From the NCBI GenBank assembly GCA_035771175.1, contig CM069603.1, forward strand, positions 29,375,308 to 29,439,307: DNA of 64,000 nt, given 5' to 3'. The DNA comes from Paratinospora sagittata. Its lineage: Eukaryota; Streptophyta; Magnoliopsida; Ranunculales; Menispermaceae. Position numbers and translations under genes: made by a program. How positions within the stretch are numbered: position 1 is the stretch's first letter; each line of letters starts with the position of its first letter. The notes under the pieces were generated by a model, which saw nothing but the letters and a program-made list of their open reading frames with translations, made no database searches and was not told the origin of the DNA. Below, piece after piece: positions 11,413 to 22,126 of this stretch.

Positions 11413-11768
11413 CAAAATCCAAGGGTTTCAAATCATTCATCGCCATCACACAATCTATATAGAAGAACATGTCATTTCCATCTCAAGCAATATCCCATCT
11501 TGTGAATACAATCGCAATCCTTGACCTTAAGCACTTGGGATTGCATCAAACGCATGTTAGCTTCACCTTGACATATATGTCATGTTCAAGCCAATCATCA
11601 ACTCCAATACCTACCAACTGGTGTATCCAGATATCAACTAATACCCAATAATATCACCATTTTTTTTCCTAAAGGCATTGGTAACATCGAGGAACATATC
11701 CATACTCATTCATATTTTGAATTCCTTCATAACTGATGTGGGATTATTATTTCAGTCCACAAACACAT

Positions 11769-11771
<3 letters not shown>

Positions 11772-11809
<38 letters not shown>
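11772..11809. repeat. (GA)n microsatellite
   Basis: About 19 GA dinucleotide units. Confidence 0.95.
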
Positions 11810-11810
<1 letters not shown>

Positions 11811-12000
11811 AAGACAACAACAACAAAAGGATAATTATTTAATATATTTTAGTATGAAAGTTTAGTGAAAATATAAATGTTGAAGAAAAGTGTTTGGCAT
11901 TTTAATTTACATTCCACGCGCACTCTTAGCTCAACATATAAATATATACATACACATACATACATACTAGTATAATAGTATTCAACACATGAGGGACAGT

Positions 12001-12884
12001 CATGGCTCAAAAATTCCCCAAAATTTGGTGAACTTCCGCGAATTATTTCCCTCTTTTTTACCATCGAAGTGCGAAGTGAATGTAAAATAAAAAATGCAAA
12101 AAATCGCCGAAATAATTCGATAAAATTCGACAAACTTAGATAAAATTTCTATTTTTCAATTAAAAAATGCAAAAATTCGATAAAATTTAACAAAATTCGA
12201 TAGAGAAGTGAAAAAATGTTATTTCATCAATAGAAAACAAAAAAATACCAAGAATTATGTATTTTTTTCAACTTCATTAACCAACATAGCAATATAAATT
12301 TTAAAAAATAATTTAACAAGCTAACAAATTATGTAGTTTATGGGACATGCTTTACCAAAAAGAGAAGAAAAGAAGCAAAAAAATAAATAAATAAATAAAG
12401 TTGAAATAAGATAAAAACTTAATAATAAATTAAAAGAGTTTCCAAAGCCATCTTCTTTTAAATAATAAACTAATAAATTAAGCATGCTAGAATTCAAATT
12501 AACAAAGTATATGATCGAAAAGCAAGCCACCACAAAATTAAACAATTATTTATATATATACAATACCGTTAGTTTCTTTTAAAAAAAAATTAAATATCAA
12601 AACAAAGAAAAAAAAATTAAGACCAAAAGCCACCATTTCAAATTCATCAACCCACTTAACAAAATTGATTTTTTTTAGGTCACTTATTGGTATTTTATGT
12701 ATTAAAAGTGTTTATTTATATTAGTTTATAAATCTATATATTTAAGCATATATACAAAAATTCTCTAAACTTCTCTAATTTAGCGAATTTTTACAAAAAT
12801 TTTCCATGTTGAATTAAACTTCTCCAAATTAATTCTAATTTTCAAGTGGCCGAAGTCAAGTCGAAATCGAATTTTCGATCCTTG
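12001..12884 (-). mobile_element. non-autonomous hAT element, copy B (884 bp), inverted relative to copy A
   Basis: Flanked by GGGACAGT at 11993-12000 and 12885-12892. Termini are CATGGCTCAAAAATTC on the plus strand and CAAGGATCGAAAATTC read from the right end, matching those of copy A. The interior follows copy A in reverse complement, with small indels and an added ATATATATA run. No transposase is encoded. Confidence 0.85.
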
Positions 12885-12893
12885 GGGACAGTG

Positions 12894-12962
12894 TTAGTGA
12901 TAGCTTGATGCACATTGTTGAGCCTCTATCTATAAATTATACATTTAGGTCAAGTGATAATC
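12894..12962 (+). mobile_element. TRIM LTR-like fragment
   Basis: Resembles the LTR of the complete TRIM at 35986-36287: GTGATAGCTTGATG, then CATTGTTGAGCC, then TTTAGGTCAAG in the same order and spacing. It sits immediately next to hAT copy B. No second LTR or target duplication could be recognised, so it is a fragment or worn solo LTR. Confidence 0.5.
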
Positions 12963-13029
12963 TAAAGTTGTATATAAGATAGGCGAAGGAAGAAAATTAG
13001 TTGACTCTATAAAATACTTATATTACCCG

Positions 13030-13052
13030 AAGACACACGTACACACACAAGT

Positions 13053-13089
<37 letters not shown>

Positions 13090-13318
13090 GGCTTATCCAT
13101 GTTATTTAAGGCCTTCTTATACGTTTAGCATTGCCATAAATCATTAAGAGGTCACTCTTCCTAACAAGCGCATCTAATAGTCTTCATTATGTGTCCAAAC
13201 CCTCTTAATCAGCTTTCACTCATTTTATCTCCAATTGGGACTACTCCTACCATTTCTCAAAATTTAATTTTATTAAAAGTACTTAATTTAAATTATTCAA
13301 CAATTTATGATGATTCTC

Positions 13319-13352
<34 letters not shown>

Positions 13353-13600
13353 AGTCAACATATACATTTAATAGGTCTTCTTACACATCTAGCATTATCA
13401 TAAATCATTAATAGGTCACTCTTCCTAACAAGCACATCTAATAGCCTCCGTTATGTGTCCAAAGACTCCAAACCATCTTAATCGGTTTTCACTCATTTTG
13501 TCTCCAATTGGGGCAATTCAAACCATTTCTCGAAATTTTATTTTATTAAAAGTACTTAGTTTAAATTATTCAGCAATGTACGATGATTCCCAGATTCTTC
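13030..13600 (-). repeat. tandemly duplicated LINE tail, period about 290 bp
   Basis: Two units, roughly 13030-13316 and 13320-13600, each begin with a CA/TA microsatellite followed by the same sequence. The minus-strand translation of both includes the LINE tail motif (IGDKMSENRLRWFG in the second). They are diverged at many positions, so the duplication is old. The microsatellites at the unit starts, (AT)n at 13056-13084 and (CA)n at 13325-13351, may have mediated unequal exchange. Confidence 0.75.
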
Positions 13601-14022
13601 TAAATAAATATCATATCAATATCATATTGACCATTTGAACATTTCAACTCTAGTTCTAACAATTGTACCCACAAAGATTCATCCATTGTCCGTTCCATAC
13701 CCACTAGGTAGACAAGGCTAAGTGAAAGTACATAATATGTGAAATAGTGAAAGTCAATACTAGGTAGTGAGACAGCTCCATTGTAAGTGCAAATTATATT
13801 GATTATAGTTTATCTTTCATTGACAAGGAACATTAAGGGGAAAGTGTGACAAGTAGAAAAGGAAAGGTGAGGCTTGCTTAAAAAGATGAAAAAAGGGGAA
13901 TGAAGAAAATATATCCTTTTTTAGTCTCATAAGCACACCTCAAAGTCCTTAAACATTCCTTACCTTTGGGAAATGACTGCATTGGGCTAGCAATTCATCA
14001 TAGAGTCTTAATTGTTAGCATT
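13601..14022. other. stretch with nothing recognised
   Basis: Unique-looking AT-rich DNA. No coding similarity, no repeat structure. Confidence 0.5.
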
Positions 14023-14258
14023 AGCTTGACATCCAATGTTGGGCCTTCACTTAATAGTTATCTAATGTGCCATCATAGTTCAGTTGGTGAAGGCCCTATG
14101 TTTGAAACTTTACATAAGCATTTACATGCTATCCATTAGCATGTCTGGCATTCATATGTTCTTCCTATCTCTCTTCTAATGTGAGGGGGGGTTTGGTGTT
14201 AGCTTCATTTTACTGTTTGACCTATACCTGATAGCTATTGCTTTTGAGTTTCTGGTTT
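14023..14258 (+). mobile_element. degraded TRIM of the 35986-36287 family
   Basis: CTTGACATCCAATGTTGGGCC with a following TAGTTAT resembles the TRIM LTR. At the far side GTGAGGGGGGG resembles its polypurine tract, and GATAGCTATTGCTTTTGAG resembles its 3' LTR. The spacing of about 190 bp is close to that of the complete element. The primer-binding site is not recognisable. Confidence 0.45.
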
Positions 14259-14302
14259 ATGGTTTAGGGTTTAGGGTTTAGGGTTTAGGGTTTAAGGTTT
14301 AG
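14254..14302 (+). repeat. interstitial telomere-type repeat
   Basis: Four perfect TTTAGGG units at 14263-14290, flanked by variant units (TTTATGG before, TTTAAGG after). This is the plant telomere repeat. The tract is only about 50 bp and lies inside the candidate leader intron, so it is an interstitial trace. Confidence 0.9.
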
Positions 14303-15140
14303 TGATTAAAATATAGGGTTCAAGGATTATTTAACCTTAATATCAGATTCATATGAAATTGGAAAATATGTCAGCTTTTCTAGTTTCAATTTTTCCTTTC
14401 ATCCTTTTGGTGGAGATAAAGGAGAATCTCAAGACTTCATATATTTGACAATTGAGCAACAAACACTTGGTCTTTTCTTTACGTGACCTTTGCTACCAAA
14501 TGCAAACTACACATCATGCAGTGCTTGCTATCATATGCAGCATAAAGCTAAAAAGGTAAGTGTGAATATTCGGCAGAAAAAAGAAAGGAACTGACTGAAT
14601 GCTGAATGAAAGATGAATAAAATTGAATGATGGACAAGCAGCAAAGTTAAGAGAAGGCACTTGCAACTAGTGCCAGGAGCAGATTCCCTTGTACAGAAGT
14701 TTCTTTGATCCTTGGTTAGTAAATTCCCCTAATCCAACCAATAGCAAGTGCAAAAAATAAATCACGCGGCCCTGGAAACTTCTCCAATGGTAAAGAAATC
14801 ATCACTGGACCAAATTTTAGAAAGGAAGAACTGATTTAGTCCCCCCAAAAAAAGCTCTAGAACTGAGAAGATTGATAAAAAAAATGTGAACTTCTACAAA
14901 GAAACCAGTGAACACCTCAATCAAAAACACAATAATAACCAAAATCATAGTCAAAAGACCAACATTTTGAGCTATTCAGAGTTCTGAACAAGTTCAAAGA
15001 GAATACTAACCAGAAAAGGATTGAATATAAAAAGAAGCTTTCATACTTCCAGTTTCTGATATGCAAATCTCTAGCTTATGGGACAGATCAAGAATATTTC
15101 CAAAGACGTTCAGAAATTCCTCAAATTGAAATAAACTTAC
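14303..15140. other. intronic stretch, nothing recognised
   Basis: AT-rich sequence leading to the candidate 5'-UTR exon at 15141. No coding or transposon motifs recognised on either strand. Confidence 0.5.
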
Positions 15141-15192
15141 AGCTCTTCAAATAGAATGCCATCCAATCTTGAGGTAAAGTCTGGAAATACTC
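15141..15192 (-). other. candidate 5'-UTR exon of the NT-C2 gene
   Basis: A 52-nt segment bounded on the minus strand by an acceptor-like AGTCTCAG and a strong donor-like GTAAGTTT. An alternative acceptor, TTTCCAG, would shorten it to about 41 nt. It contains no long reading frame. Proposed only because a leader must lie between the 16 kb promoter-like region and the first coding exon. Confidence 0.3.
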
Positions 15193-16000
15193 CTGAGACT
15201 AAGGTCTTTGGTGGATCACAGGATGCTCGGGGGGATCAATAACTTCTTGTTTGACTCACCAGCTTATGCAACAGAATTCTAAATCTAACTCGAGCACTGA
15301 CGGTAATAGCCAAATGATGTTTCTCATACTCAAATCCAAGTCGATTAATATGCAATAGAAAAAGCACTTAGCTTCACTATGTGAAGCTAAATTAAGCAAG
15401 CAACGATTTGATCGTCATAAAGGATACTGCTCAAACAACACAATTGCAACAGCGACTATTTAAATTTCAAATGCCAGTAATAGAAAGCTACAGCAAGACT
15501 AAATCAGAAAATTTCGGATATTCAAATCACAGAAAAACAGTGCAATATATACGAATTTCACAGTTCACACTACCAGACATTTCCAAATTCAGCGCATTAC
15601 GTCAAAAGAACACAGTTTCAGCTTCCATCACTGAGTTTGAGCATACGAGACAAAATGCGGAAGCAAATCTCCACGAATTCCTCAAGATTCAAACACTACA
15701 ACACTCAAACCCGAGCAATTCTGCAGACTTGCAGAGAAACCAGTAGAACAGCAAGATCCGCAAAGAACTGTTTTACTAAATCTAGCAAAGATGCGTGAAG
15801 TACTAACACAAAGAAAAAATTCACACTTACTGTTTCGCATCAGGAAAACGTCAGACACTAGATTCGTCGAGTTCCAGCTCAGAACACTGCAAATGCCGCG
15901 AAAGAGACAAGAGATTTCAGAAAATTCGCATGGATTCGAGTCCAAAAAAAAGAATAATAAACGATTACCAAAAAAGAGGACACATTTCCATCAGTCGTAC
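15193..16000 (-). other. candidate first leader intron
   Basis: Lies between the GTACGA donor at 15995-16000 and the CAG acceptor at 15193-15195. Composition is less AT-rich than the surrounding transposons. Open frames exist on both strands (to about 112 codons) but show no motif and overlap one another, so I do not call a gene. Confidence 0.3.
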
Positions 16001-16250
16001 CTAATTCCGGATCTGCAGGTGCTTAAACTGTAAGAAAAACAAAGGGAATCTTTCAGGAGAAGATTCGGAGAAAATGTAGACGCCAGATCGAGAAAAAATG
16101 TGTGTTTGTGTGTGTATGTTTATCTTGGACATTTGAGCTGTGCGTGAATAAACTGGAAAGGAAATCTAGGTTTTCTTGATCGCCATTAAAGAAGCGGATC
16201 GAAGATGGTGTTGATGATGATTGATGGCGACGATCATGACGATGAAATAA
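16001..16250 (-). other. candidate first 5'-UTR exon
   Basis: On the minus strand this stretch is less AT-rich than its surroundings, CT-rich, and ends in GAATTAG followed by GTACGA, a plausible donor. It begins just downstream of a TATA-like run at 16278-16291. Short upstream open frames are present but show no known similarity. It looks like a plant leader, and the NT-C2 gene is the only minus-strand host gene downstream. Confidence 0.4.
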
Positions 16251-16271
16251 CATCTTTCAAAGCAGCTCGTG

Positions 16272-16380
16272 AAAAAATTATATATATAATTATTATTTAT
16301 AAATAAATAAATAAAATGACATCCCGCCAAAGCCTGTAATTGTCTTAATTAAACAGGGTAGGAATCGGATGACGTAAATA
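16272..16380 (-). promoter_or_regulatory. candidate promoter of the minus-strand leader
   Basis: TATA-like TTATATATATAATT lies at 16278-16291. Upstream of it (higher coordinates) a TGACGTAA element, of the kind bound by plant bZIP factors, is at 16370-16377. Position relative to the candidate leader exon is reasonable. The region is AT-rich, so a chance TATA match cannot be excluded. Confidence 0.35.
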
Positions 16381-16624
16381 TTCAGTTTTAATTCTTTTCT
16401 CTCTTTTTTTTTTTTTTTGCCGAAATCGACAAAGCGTTGAACACTTAAAGTTACAGAAATGCCCCTGATCTATTTTATTTTCGGACATTTATTCTTAGTG
16501 GCGTTGTTTTCGTATTTAAACATAGTTTGTAGTTCCCTCCCCTGCTTCCCCAGTGGTATAAAAAATAAAAAAATAAAAACATTGGTTCTAGTTTAAAAAA
16601 ATAAATAAATAACCTTCCAGTCAT

Positions 16625-19020
16625 TTATGGGTAGAGGTGGCAAAATTGACAAACCAGCCCATATGACCTGGTCTGATATTAAAATCGGGTTGGCCCAACT
16701 TGCTTACTAAATATTAACGAGCGGGTTGGGCTAAATTATTAAAGCCCCACCCGAAAAACTGAGCCTGAATGAATAATTCATATTTGTTCATTATATTTGT
16801 TTTTTGGAAAGATAGAGAGGGGAACACCCAGCAAAAACAACTAGCACACTACATCTCGAACTCTCCTAGGCCAAGTAACCCCAGTTGCATCTTTCCTCAA
16901 AATATTTGTTCATTAGCTATGAAAATAGTTATATAATTACATCTATCTCTTCCACTGCTAGTACAAACCTATTTTCTAATCTACATAACCTACTCAATTT
17001 ATAGTCAAATTGCAGGCAATATAATTAAATCTTTTTTTTTTGACAAAAAATAATCAAATCTCATCTATATATAATATCTTTTATTTTAATTTTTTTTTTT
17101 GAAAAGAAGTAGTTATAGTTATACCTCTAAACCTCTTGTAACATTCTATCAACTAATTAATATTTCTAAAGGCATAAAATATCGTTCTCAACCCTTTTCA
17201 GTGTCTTTTTTTTTTTTTTTTTTTGTCTTTTTTCAATAAAATTCTTCTACAACTGCATATTTGTTTTCTTTTAAATTTATGTTTACTTAATGTCATCTTC
17301 GTCAATTCATTTAAGTAGTGTTTGGCAACTCTATTTTTTTTTAGCTCTAAAATAATCATCTCTACTTTTTTTAGCTCTACATTTATAAGAGCTTATTTTA
17401 AATATGTTGTTTGGTAATTCAATCTCTTATTTTAGTTTTATTTCTGAGATAAAACGTTTCTTATTTAAAATCTCAACTTCTTACTATAAAAATAGTTAGT
17501 TTGTTTTGTCTAAGTATAGTTATTTTATATGTGTTATTTATATATAAGATTAATAATTAAATTTAAGTTAAAATGATTACCTATTATATAATAATTATAT
17601 TAAATATTGATTGAGTGCTATAATAATAATTTTTTAATTAATAATAAAATCATTTACCTATGACATAATTTTTATTTAAGTATATTTATATCATTGTTTT
17701 ATTTATTTATGTATTGGTTATTTATTCATTATATCATAATTTTATTTAGATATTTATAATTCATTAAATTTTAACTAATTTAGAATATTTATTTTTCAAA
17801 AAAATTAAAAAATCATTGTTTACCTTTATAAAACGAAAAAATTAAAATCAATTGTTATATTTTTTAAAAAATTAAAATCATGCGACGTACAATCATGGAA
17901 CCATTACGAGACAACGTCATGCATATATACATGTATTGATTATGATGTTATGACGTGTTTACGTGATATTTGATTATGAAGTTTCCTTTTATTAATTGTT
18001 ATATTCACGAACTATTTTACTCACTGGGCGAGTAGCTCACCCCGTTGTTATCTAATTTTTCTTAGGAGATTAGGATGGACTGAGTGCAAGTTTTTTGGCT
18101 CACATTTTGTAACCATTTGTTTATTTTATTGGAGATTTTGGGAGGATGTTCCTTTTACTATTTTATGTACAAAAATAAAATTTGAAATTAATGAAATTAG
18201 ATTTGTACTCAATTGTGTTCCTGCACACTCGGTTATTATTATAATGCATTCGCGTTCCATCCGTGAGTGTTCCTCCGATTTAGACGGATCTGGGCGGGGG
18301 TATGACAATGCTTTCTTCATAATTATTGTACTTTTGATTTCTTTAATTTCTCTAAATATATTCAATACACGGTGACAAATAATTATAATCAATGACTTTA
18401 TAATATATGTTAGATTTTGAGATGTTATGATAATTGATGACAACTTTTAGCTCCTTCTCAAGAGAAAGCATTTAATAAATTAATTTTATAATATATGCCT
18501 TCACATATTTTGAATTAAAAAGTTACGTGGGTAGTGGAAATTAAAACTTCGAAGCAAGTGTAGAAGAAAATGGCCTTGAAATTTGAAACACATATTAACT
18601 AGTAAAATGATTGGTGCGTTATGGTTATATAGTCTTTAATTTGGGTTGGGTCCCTACATTGATTATAAAAATAAAAATGTTTAAGTTGTTTCATATTTAC
18701 TTAATTATGTTTTGAGTTTTCTCTTTAATAATTTCTGTTTATTATTTTTAGAGTTTGATTATATTGTTTTCTTATGTTTCATAAATGTTTAACATTCTTT
18801 TTGTTTTATATGTTTTATTTTTTTTTGGTCGTTGTTAGTTTTTATTTTATTTTTTATATTATTTTAGTGGAATAACCGACCATCCAACCGACCAACCTGA
18901 CCAACGGGTCAATTGGGTAGGGGTCAACAAGTTTTTTTAGTCCGGTAAAAAAAAATTTCACCTGACATGGTCGGCCGAAATTTGGGTTAAACCCGACCTT
19001 CCCGACTCAATTAAGCCCTA
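16625..19020. mobile_element. degraded hAT-like element of the GGGT-rich family, with nested insertions
   Basis: The left end (GTAGAGGTGGCAAAATTGAC near 16630) leads into CGGGTTGGCCC motifs. The right end near 18880-19015 has CCGACCAACCTGACCAACGG and CCCGACCTTCCCGAC, closely resembling the right part of the clean element at 45469-45959. Termini are eroded and no certain target duplication is seen (ATTTATGG against ATTTATTG is a weak candidate). No transposase is recognisable. A gypsy LTR fragment is nested near 18 kb. Confidence 0.5.
17900..18306 (+). mobile_element. Ty3/gypsy LTR 3' portion
   Basis: Ends in GGCGGGGGTATGACA, the TGACA-type end of many plant gypsy LTRs. Upstream, TTTACTCACTGGGCGAGTAG and CTCACCCCG correspond to TTCACTGAGTTGGTTATAGC and CTCACACC in the LTR at 61957-64000, read on the minus strand. 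The left boundary is unclear. No internal domain follows, so it is a solo LTR or truncated piece. Confidence 0.5.
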
Positions 19021-19479
19021 AAATTTATTGTGCAGCTTTTGCAATGGCATGGGCAAATGGGTATCAAGGCAGTAAATACTAGCAGTATTATTTAAGAAAT
19101 TTATTTTAAGTTGTCATGAAATGCAGGTGATTTATTTCCTCTTATCTTACAGTATTATTTAAGAATTTGATTTTTGCTTTAATTTTGTGGAATTTGCCAT
19201 GAAGAAGGGTTTGAGAGTTTTAAGAGGTCACATGCTCCTTATACTAGTATAACGAAGATAAATAAAGAGAGAGATGAGGCAAAATGCATTTATGCTATTG
19301 TTTCATTACCGCTGTAGACCAATAGAGTATTGTGGAGAATGAAGTTGGATCTTGAAACTGTATTTTGTCATGTAACCATGTAAAATTGCTGGTTCACCAA
19401 AGGATGTTTAGTATTTATATAACGGCTTGTCAAGGCATATAACTAGAGGTAAATCCAAATTTTTTAGCTTAATCCGCAT
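19021..19479. other. stretch before the copia fragment, nothing certain
   Basis: AT-rich. May contain worn 5' copia sequence, but no frame reads convincingly as gag. Confidence 0.4.
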
Positions 19480-21045
19480 CAGTGGAAGGAATGTGACATT
19501 TAGAGACAACAGTAAAGATAAGATCATTGACATCGACACCATTGGTAACACTTCTTTAACTATTTGTAACATTCTTTATGTTAAAGACCTAAAACATGAT
19601 TAATCTTTTGAGTATAAGTCAATAGGTTATGACATTGCATTTGAAGCGAATAGGTGCATAGTTAAGCATGCTAATGGTTCTATTGCATACATTACACGTA
19701 GAGATAAGAATGTCTACACTACTAATTTTGATGAAATTAGTGATCAAATTAATGTATCTTTTTTTAGTATGATTCATGATAATGATGCATGATTATGACA
19801 TAGAAAATTAGCACACGTTAGCATGGATTCTATTTTTAAACTTGCCAAAAATGATCTTGCCCGTGACGTTTCTAATGAAGAATGTATAAAAGATAAAGTT
19901 TGCGGGCCATGCCAACTATATAGGAAAACACATTAAGTCCTTCAAGAGCAAGTAAACAAGCTCTACATCTAAGGTACTTGATGAACTAATCCACATGGAT
20001 TTGTTTGGACCCACACGCACTCAAAGCTTAAGTGAAAAATCTTATGTGTTTGTAATTGTTGACATTGCATTTGAAACAAATAGGTGCATAGTTAAGCATG
20101 CTAATGGTTTTATTGTATGCATTGCATGTAGAGATAAGAATGTCTACATTACCAATTTCGATGAAAATGGTGTTCAAAATGTTTCTTGTTACGATTCATG
20201 ATAATAATGCATGATTATGACATAGAAAATTAGCTCATGTTAGCATGAATAATATTTCTAAAACTTGCCAAAAATGATCTTGCCTGTGGCATTTCTAAGG
20301 AAGTGTCCTATATAAAAGATAAAGTGTGCAAGCCATGCCAACTAGGAAAACCGACTAAGTCCTTCAAGAGCAAGCAAACAAGCTCTACACCTAAGGTACT
20401 TGAACTAATCCACATGGATTTGTATATATGAACCTACACATACTCAAAGCTTAAGTGAAAATTCTTATATGTTTGTAATAGTTGATGATTATACTCGTTT
20501 TACTTATGTATTTTTTTTGGCACATAAGCATGAAGTGTTTGAAATCTTTGTTAAATTTTGTTCTCGTGTTGAAAATGAGAAGGAATATAAGATCATCTTT
20601 ATTAGAAGTGATCATCAAGGTGGAGAGTTTGTGAATAGCAAGAAAGGATATATATATATATATACACACATCACCTTTCAACCCCAAGAACTCCTTATTA
20701 ACAAAATGAAGTTGTTGAAAGAAAAAAATAGATCCTTTGAGAAATGTTTAAGACCATGTTGTGTGAATTTGATGTTGCTAGATAATTTTGGGCCGAAGCT
20801 GTAAATACTACATGTTATGTCATCGATAGAACATTGATAGGAAAAAGCACGAATAAAACACCCTATGAGCTATGGAAAGAAAGGACCGCTTACATTAGTC
20901 ATTTGAAAGTCTTTAGATGCAAATGCTTCATTTTGATTAACAAAGACAATTTAGATAAATTTGATTTAAAATCTGATATTAGTATATTTCTTGGCTATTC
21001 ATCTTATAGTTGAGCACATAGAGTGTTCAATAAGTTATCACATAC
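19480..21045 (+). pseudogene. Ty1/copia polyprotein fragment (protease tail, GAG-pre-integrase, integrase)
   Basis: Plus strand, broken by stops and frameshifts. VTFRDNSKDKIIDI and NILYVKDLKHD near 19490-19600 follow the copia protease. HRKLAHVSMDSIFKLAK with VCGPCQL is the HHCC zinc region. FVIVDDYTRFTYVFFLAHK near 20470 and EVVERKNRSF-like sequence near 20710 are the integrase core. TTCYVIDRTLIGKSTNKTPY and ELW (20800-20880), then KVFRCKCFILINKDNLDKF and GYSSYS, are the integrase C-terminal part. No reverse transcriptase or RNase H follows. The region before the core is duplicated. Confidence 0.85.
19631..20490 (+). repeat. 430-bp tandem duplication inside the copia fragment
   Basis: Both copies begin GACATTGCATTTGAA (19631 and 20061). 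They run through GTGCATAGTTAAGCATGCTA, the HHCC region and CACATGGATTTG to the first codons of integrase (TTTGTAAT-GTTGA). The copies differ by many substitutions, by an ATAT insertion and by a short indel, so the event is not recent. The first copy truncates at VIVD and re-enters the GAG-pre-integrase segment. Confidence 0.9.
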
Positions 21046-22121
21046 TATTTAAAAAATGGACAAGAGCAAGCTACCCATATTTTTTAGCCATAAGAGTATG
21101 AACAGAAAAGGTAAACATTCATTTAAAAAATGTGTCAGGCATGGGCATACTATGTATCCCTTAGTATACATCTATACTCTTTTTGCTTAGTATACATTCG
21201 ATTTAAAAAATGTGCCGGGCATGGACATTCTATGTATAAGGAGTTTAGATTCATCCAATGGTCTACCCATGACCATGAGGGAGTCCTTTATCCCTACATT
21301 GAAGTTGGACCACGTGTAGATCTTCATGGTTCGAGTTTGGAGATTCCCATGTGCCTTGAGCCGTGTGCTTACCTTCATGGCTTGGCTTTACTGAGGTCTT
21401 CGTTGCTCTGACCTTTTATCTGTACTCAAAAAACAAACAAAGTCCTAGTCCTTATTTTAAAAACCCTGTTCTTGACTTAAAAAAGTCTTATAATTTCTTA
21501 CATCTATCATATATATATATATAATACGAATAAGGTACACCATTTTCGATAATTTTAATACTTCAAAATTAGTCCTATAAACATTATGATTATATTTTAT
21601 TTTAAAAATTAATTACAAGGTTAAAAATAATAACTACTTCCTTATATGTCTCTTACTTCTATACTTCTAAAATCATTTTAAATGAAATCTCTCTATTTTA
21701 CTTCTTTGAGTCTTTATATTTTACTCTATGTTCAACCCACGCTTTTCTATTTATAACTAATATTAATGATAGTGATTTTTATTTTAATTGATAAGTTTTA
21801 AAATGATGTGCAACGCATGCACTCGCTGCACTAAAATCCATAATCGTTCTACAATGAAGCTTTATTAATAAAAAAAGAGAAAATTAATTTGTAAATTAAC
21901 TACAACCCTTCATGTGTCCCAATGGCAATTACATAAACCAAAATAACAAGAAATATAGAGCCCCAACTTACATAGATTATTATTTTTGGATGAAAAAGAT
22001 AATTGCATTACTAAAGAGGATGAGCCCTTGTTCTACAATGGTTGAGATAATTGGAGGAATAGTTTTACCATCTAGGCAACAAAATTATCCAATCCCAATG
22101 CATATTCCCCTGCTCGCCTAC
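21046..22121. other. stretch with a short direct repeat, otherwise nothing certain
   Basis: A segment reading TTTAAAAAATGTGYCRGGCA and then TGG occurs at about 21121 and 21204, including nearby AGTATACAT motifs; it is probably old copia- or LTR-derived sequence. From 21460 to 22121 I see AT-rich DNA without coding similarity. It forms the left flank of the gypsy element. Confidence 0.45.
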
Positions 22122-22126
22122 TTCAT

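Larger units (their letters stand above)
2774..15140 (-). other. candidate very long 5'-leader intron filled with transposons
   Basis: The ATG at 2769-2771 is preceded on the minus strand by acceptor-like CAG sites at 2774-2776 and about 2786. The next credible upstream leader with a strong donor (GCT followed by GTAAGT) ends at 15141. If both belong to one transcript, the intron is about 12.4 kb. It holds a LINE, three hAT elements, LINE tails, TRIM pieces, microsatellites and an interstitial telomeric repeat. I found no other gene on either strand that would use the promoter near 16.3 kb. This is inference; no transcript evidence is available here. Confidence 0.4.

Noticed and set aside
14254..14302. 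Chromosome end
   Set aside because: Only about 50 bp of telomeric repeat with ordinary sequence on both sides.
15408..15945. 112-codon plus-strand and 87-codon minus-strand overlapping frames
   Set aside because: No motif, mutually overlapping, inside the candidate leader intron; nothing supports coding.
16053..16253. 66-codon minus-strand frame as a gene
   Set aside because: Overlaps the candidate 5' leader; more likely an upstream frame, and it shows no similarity.
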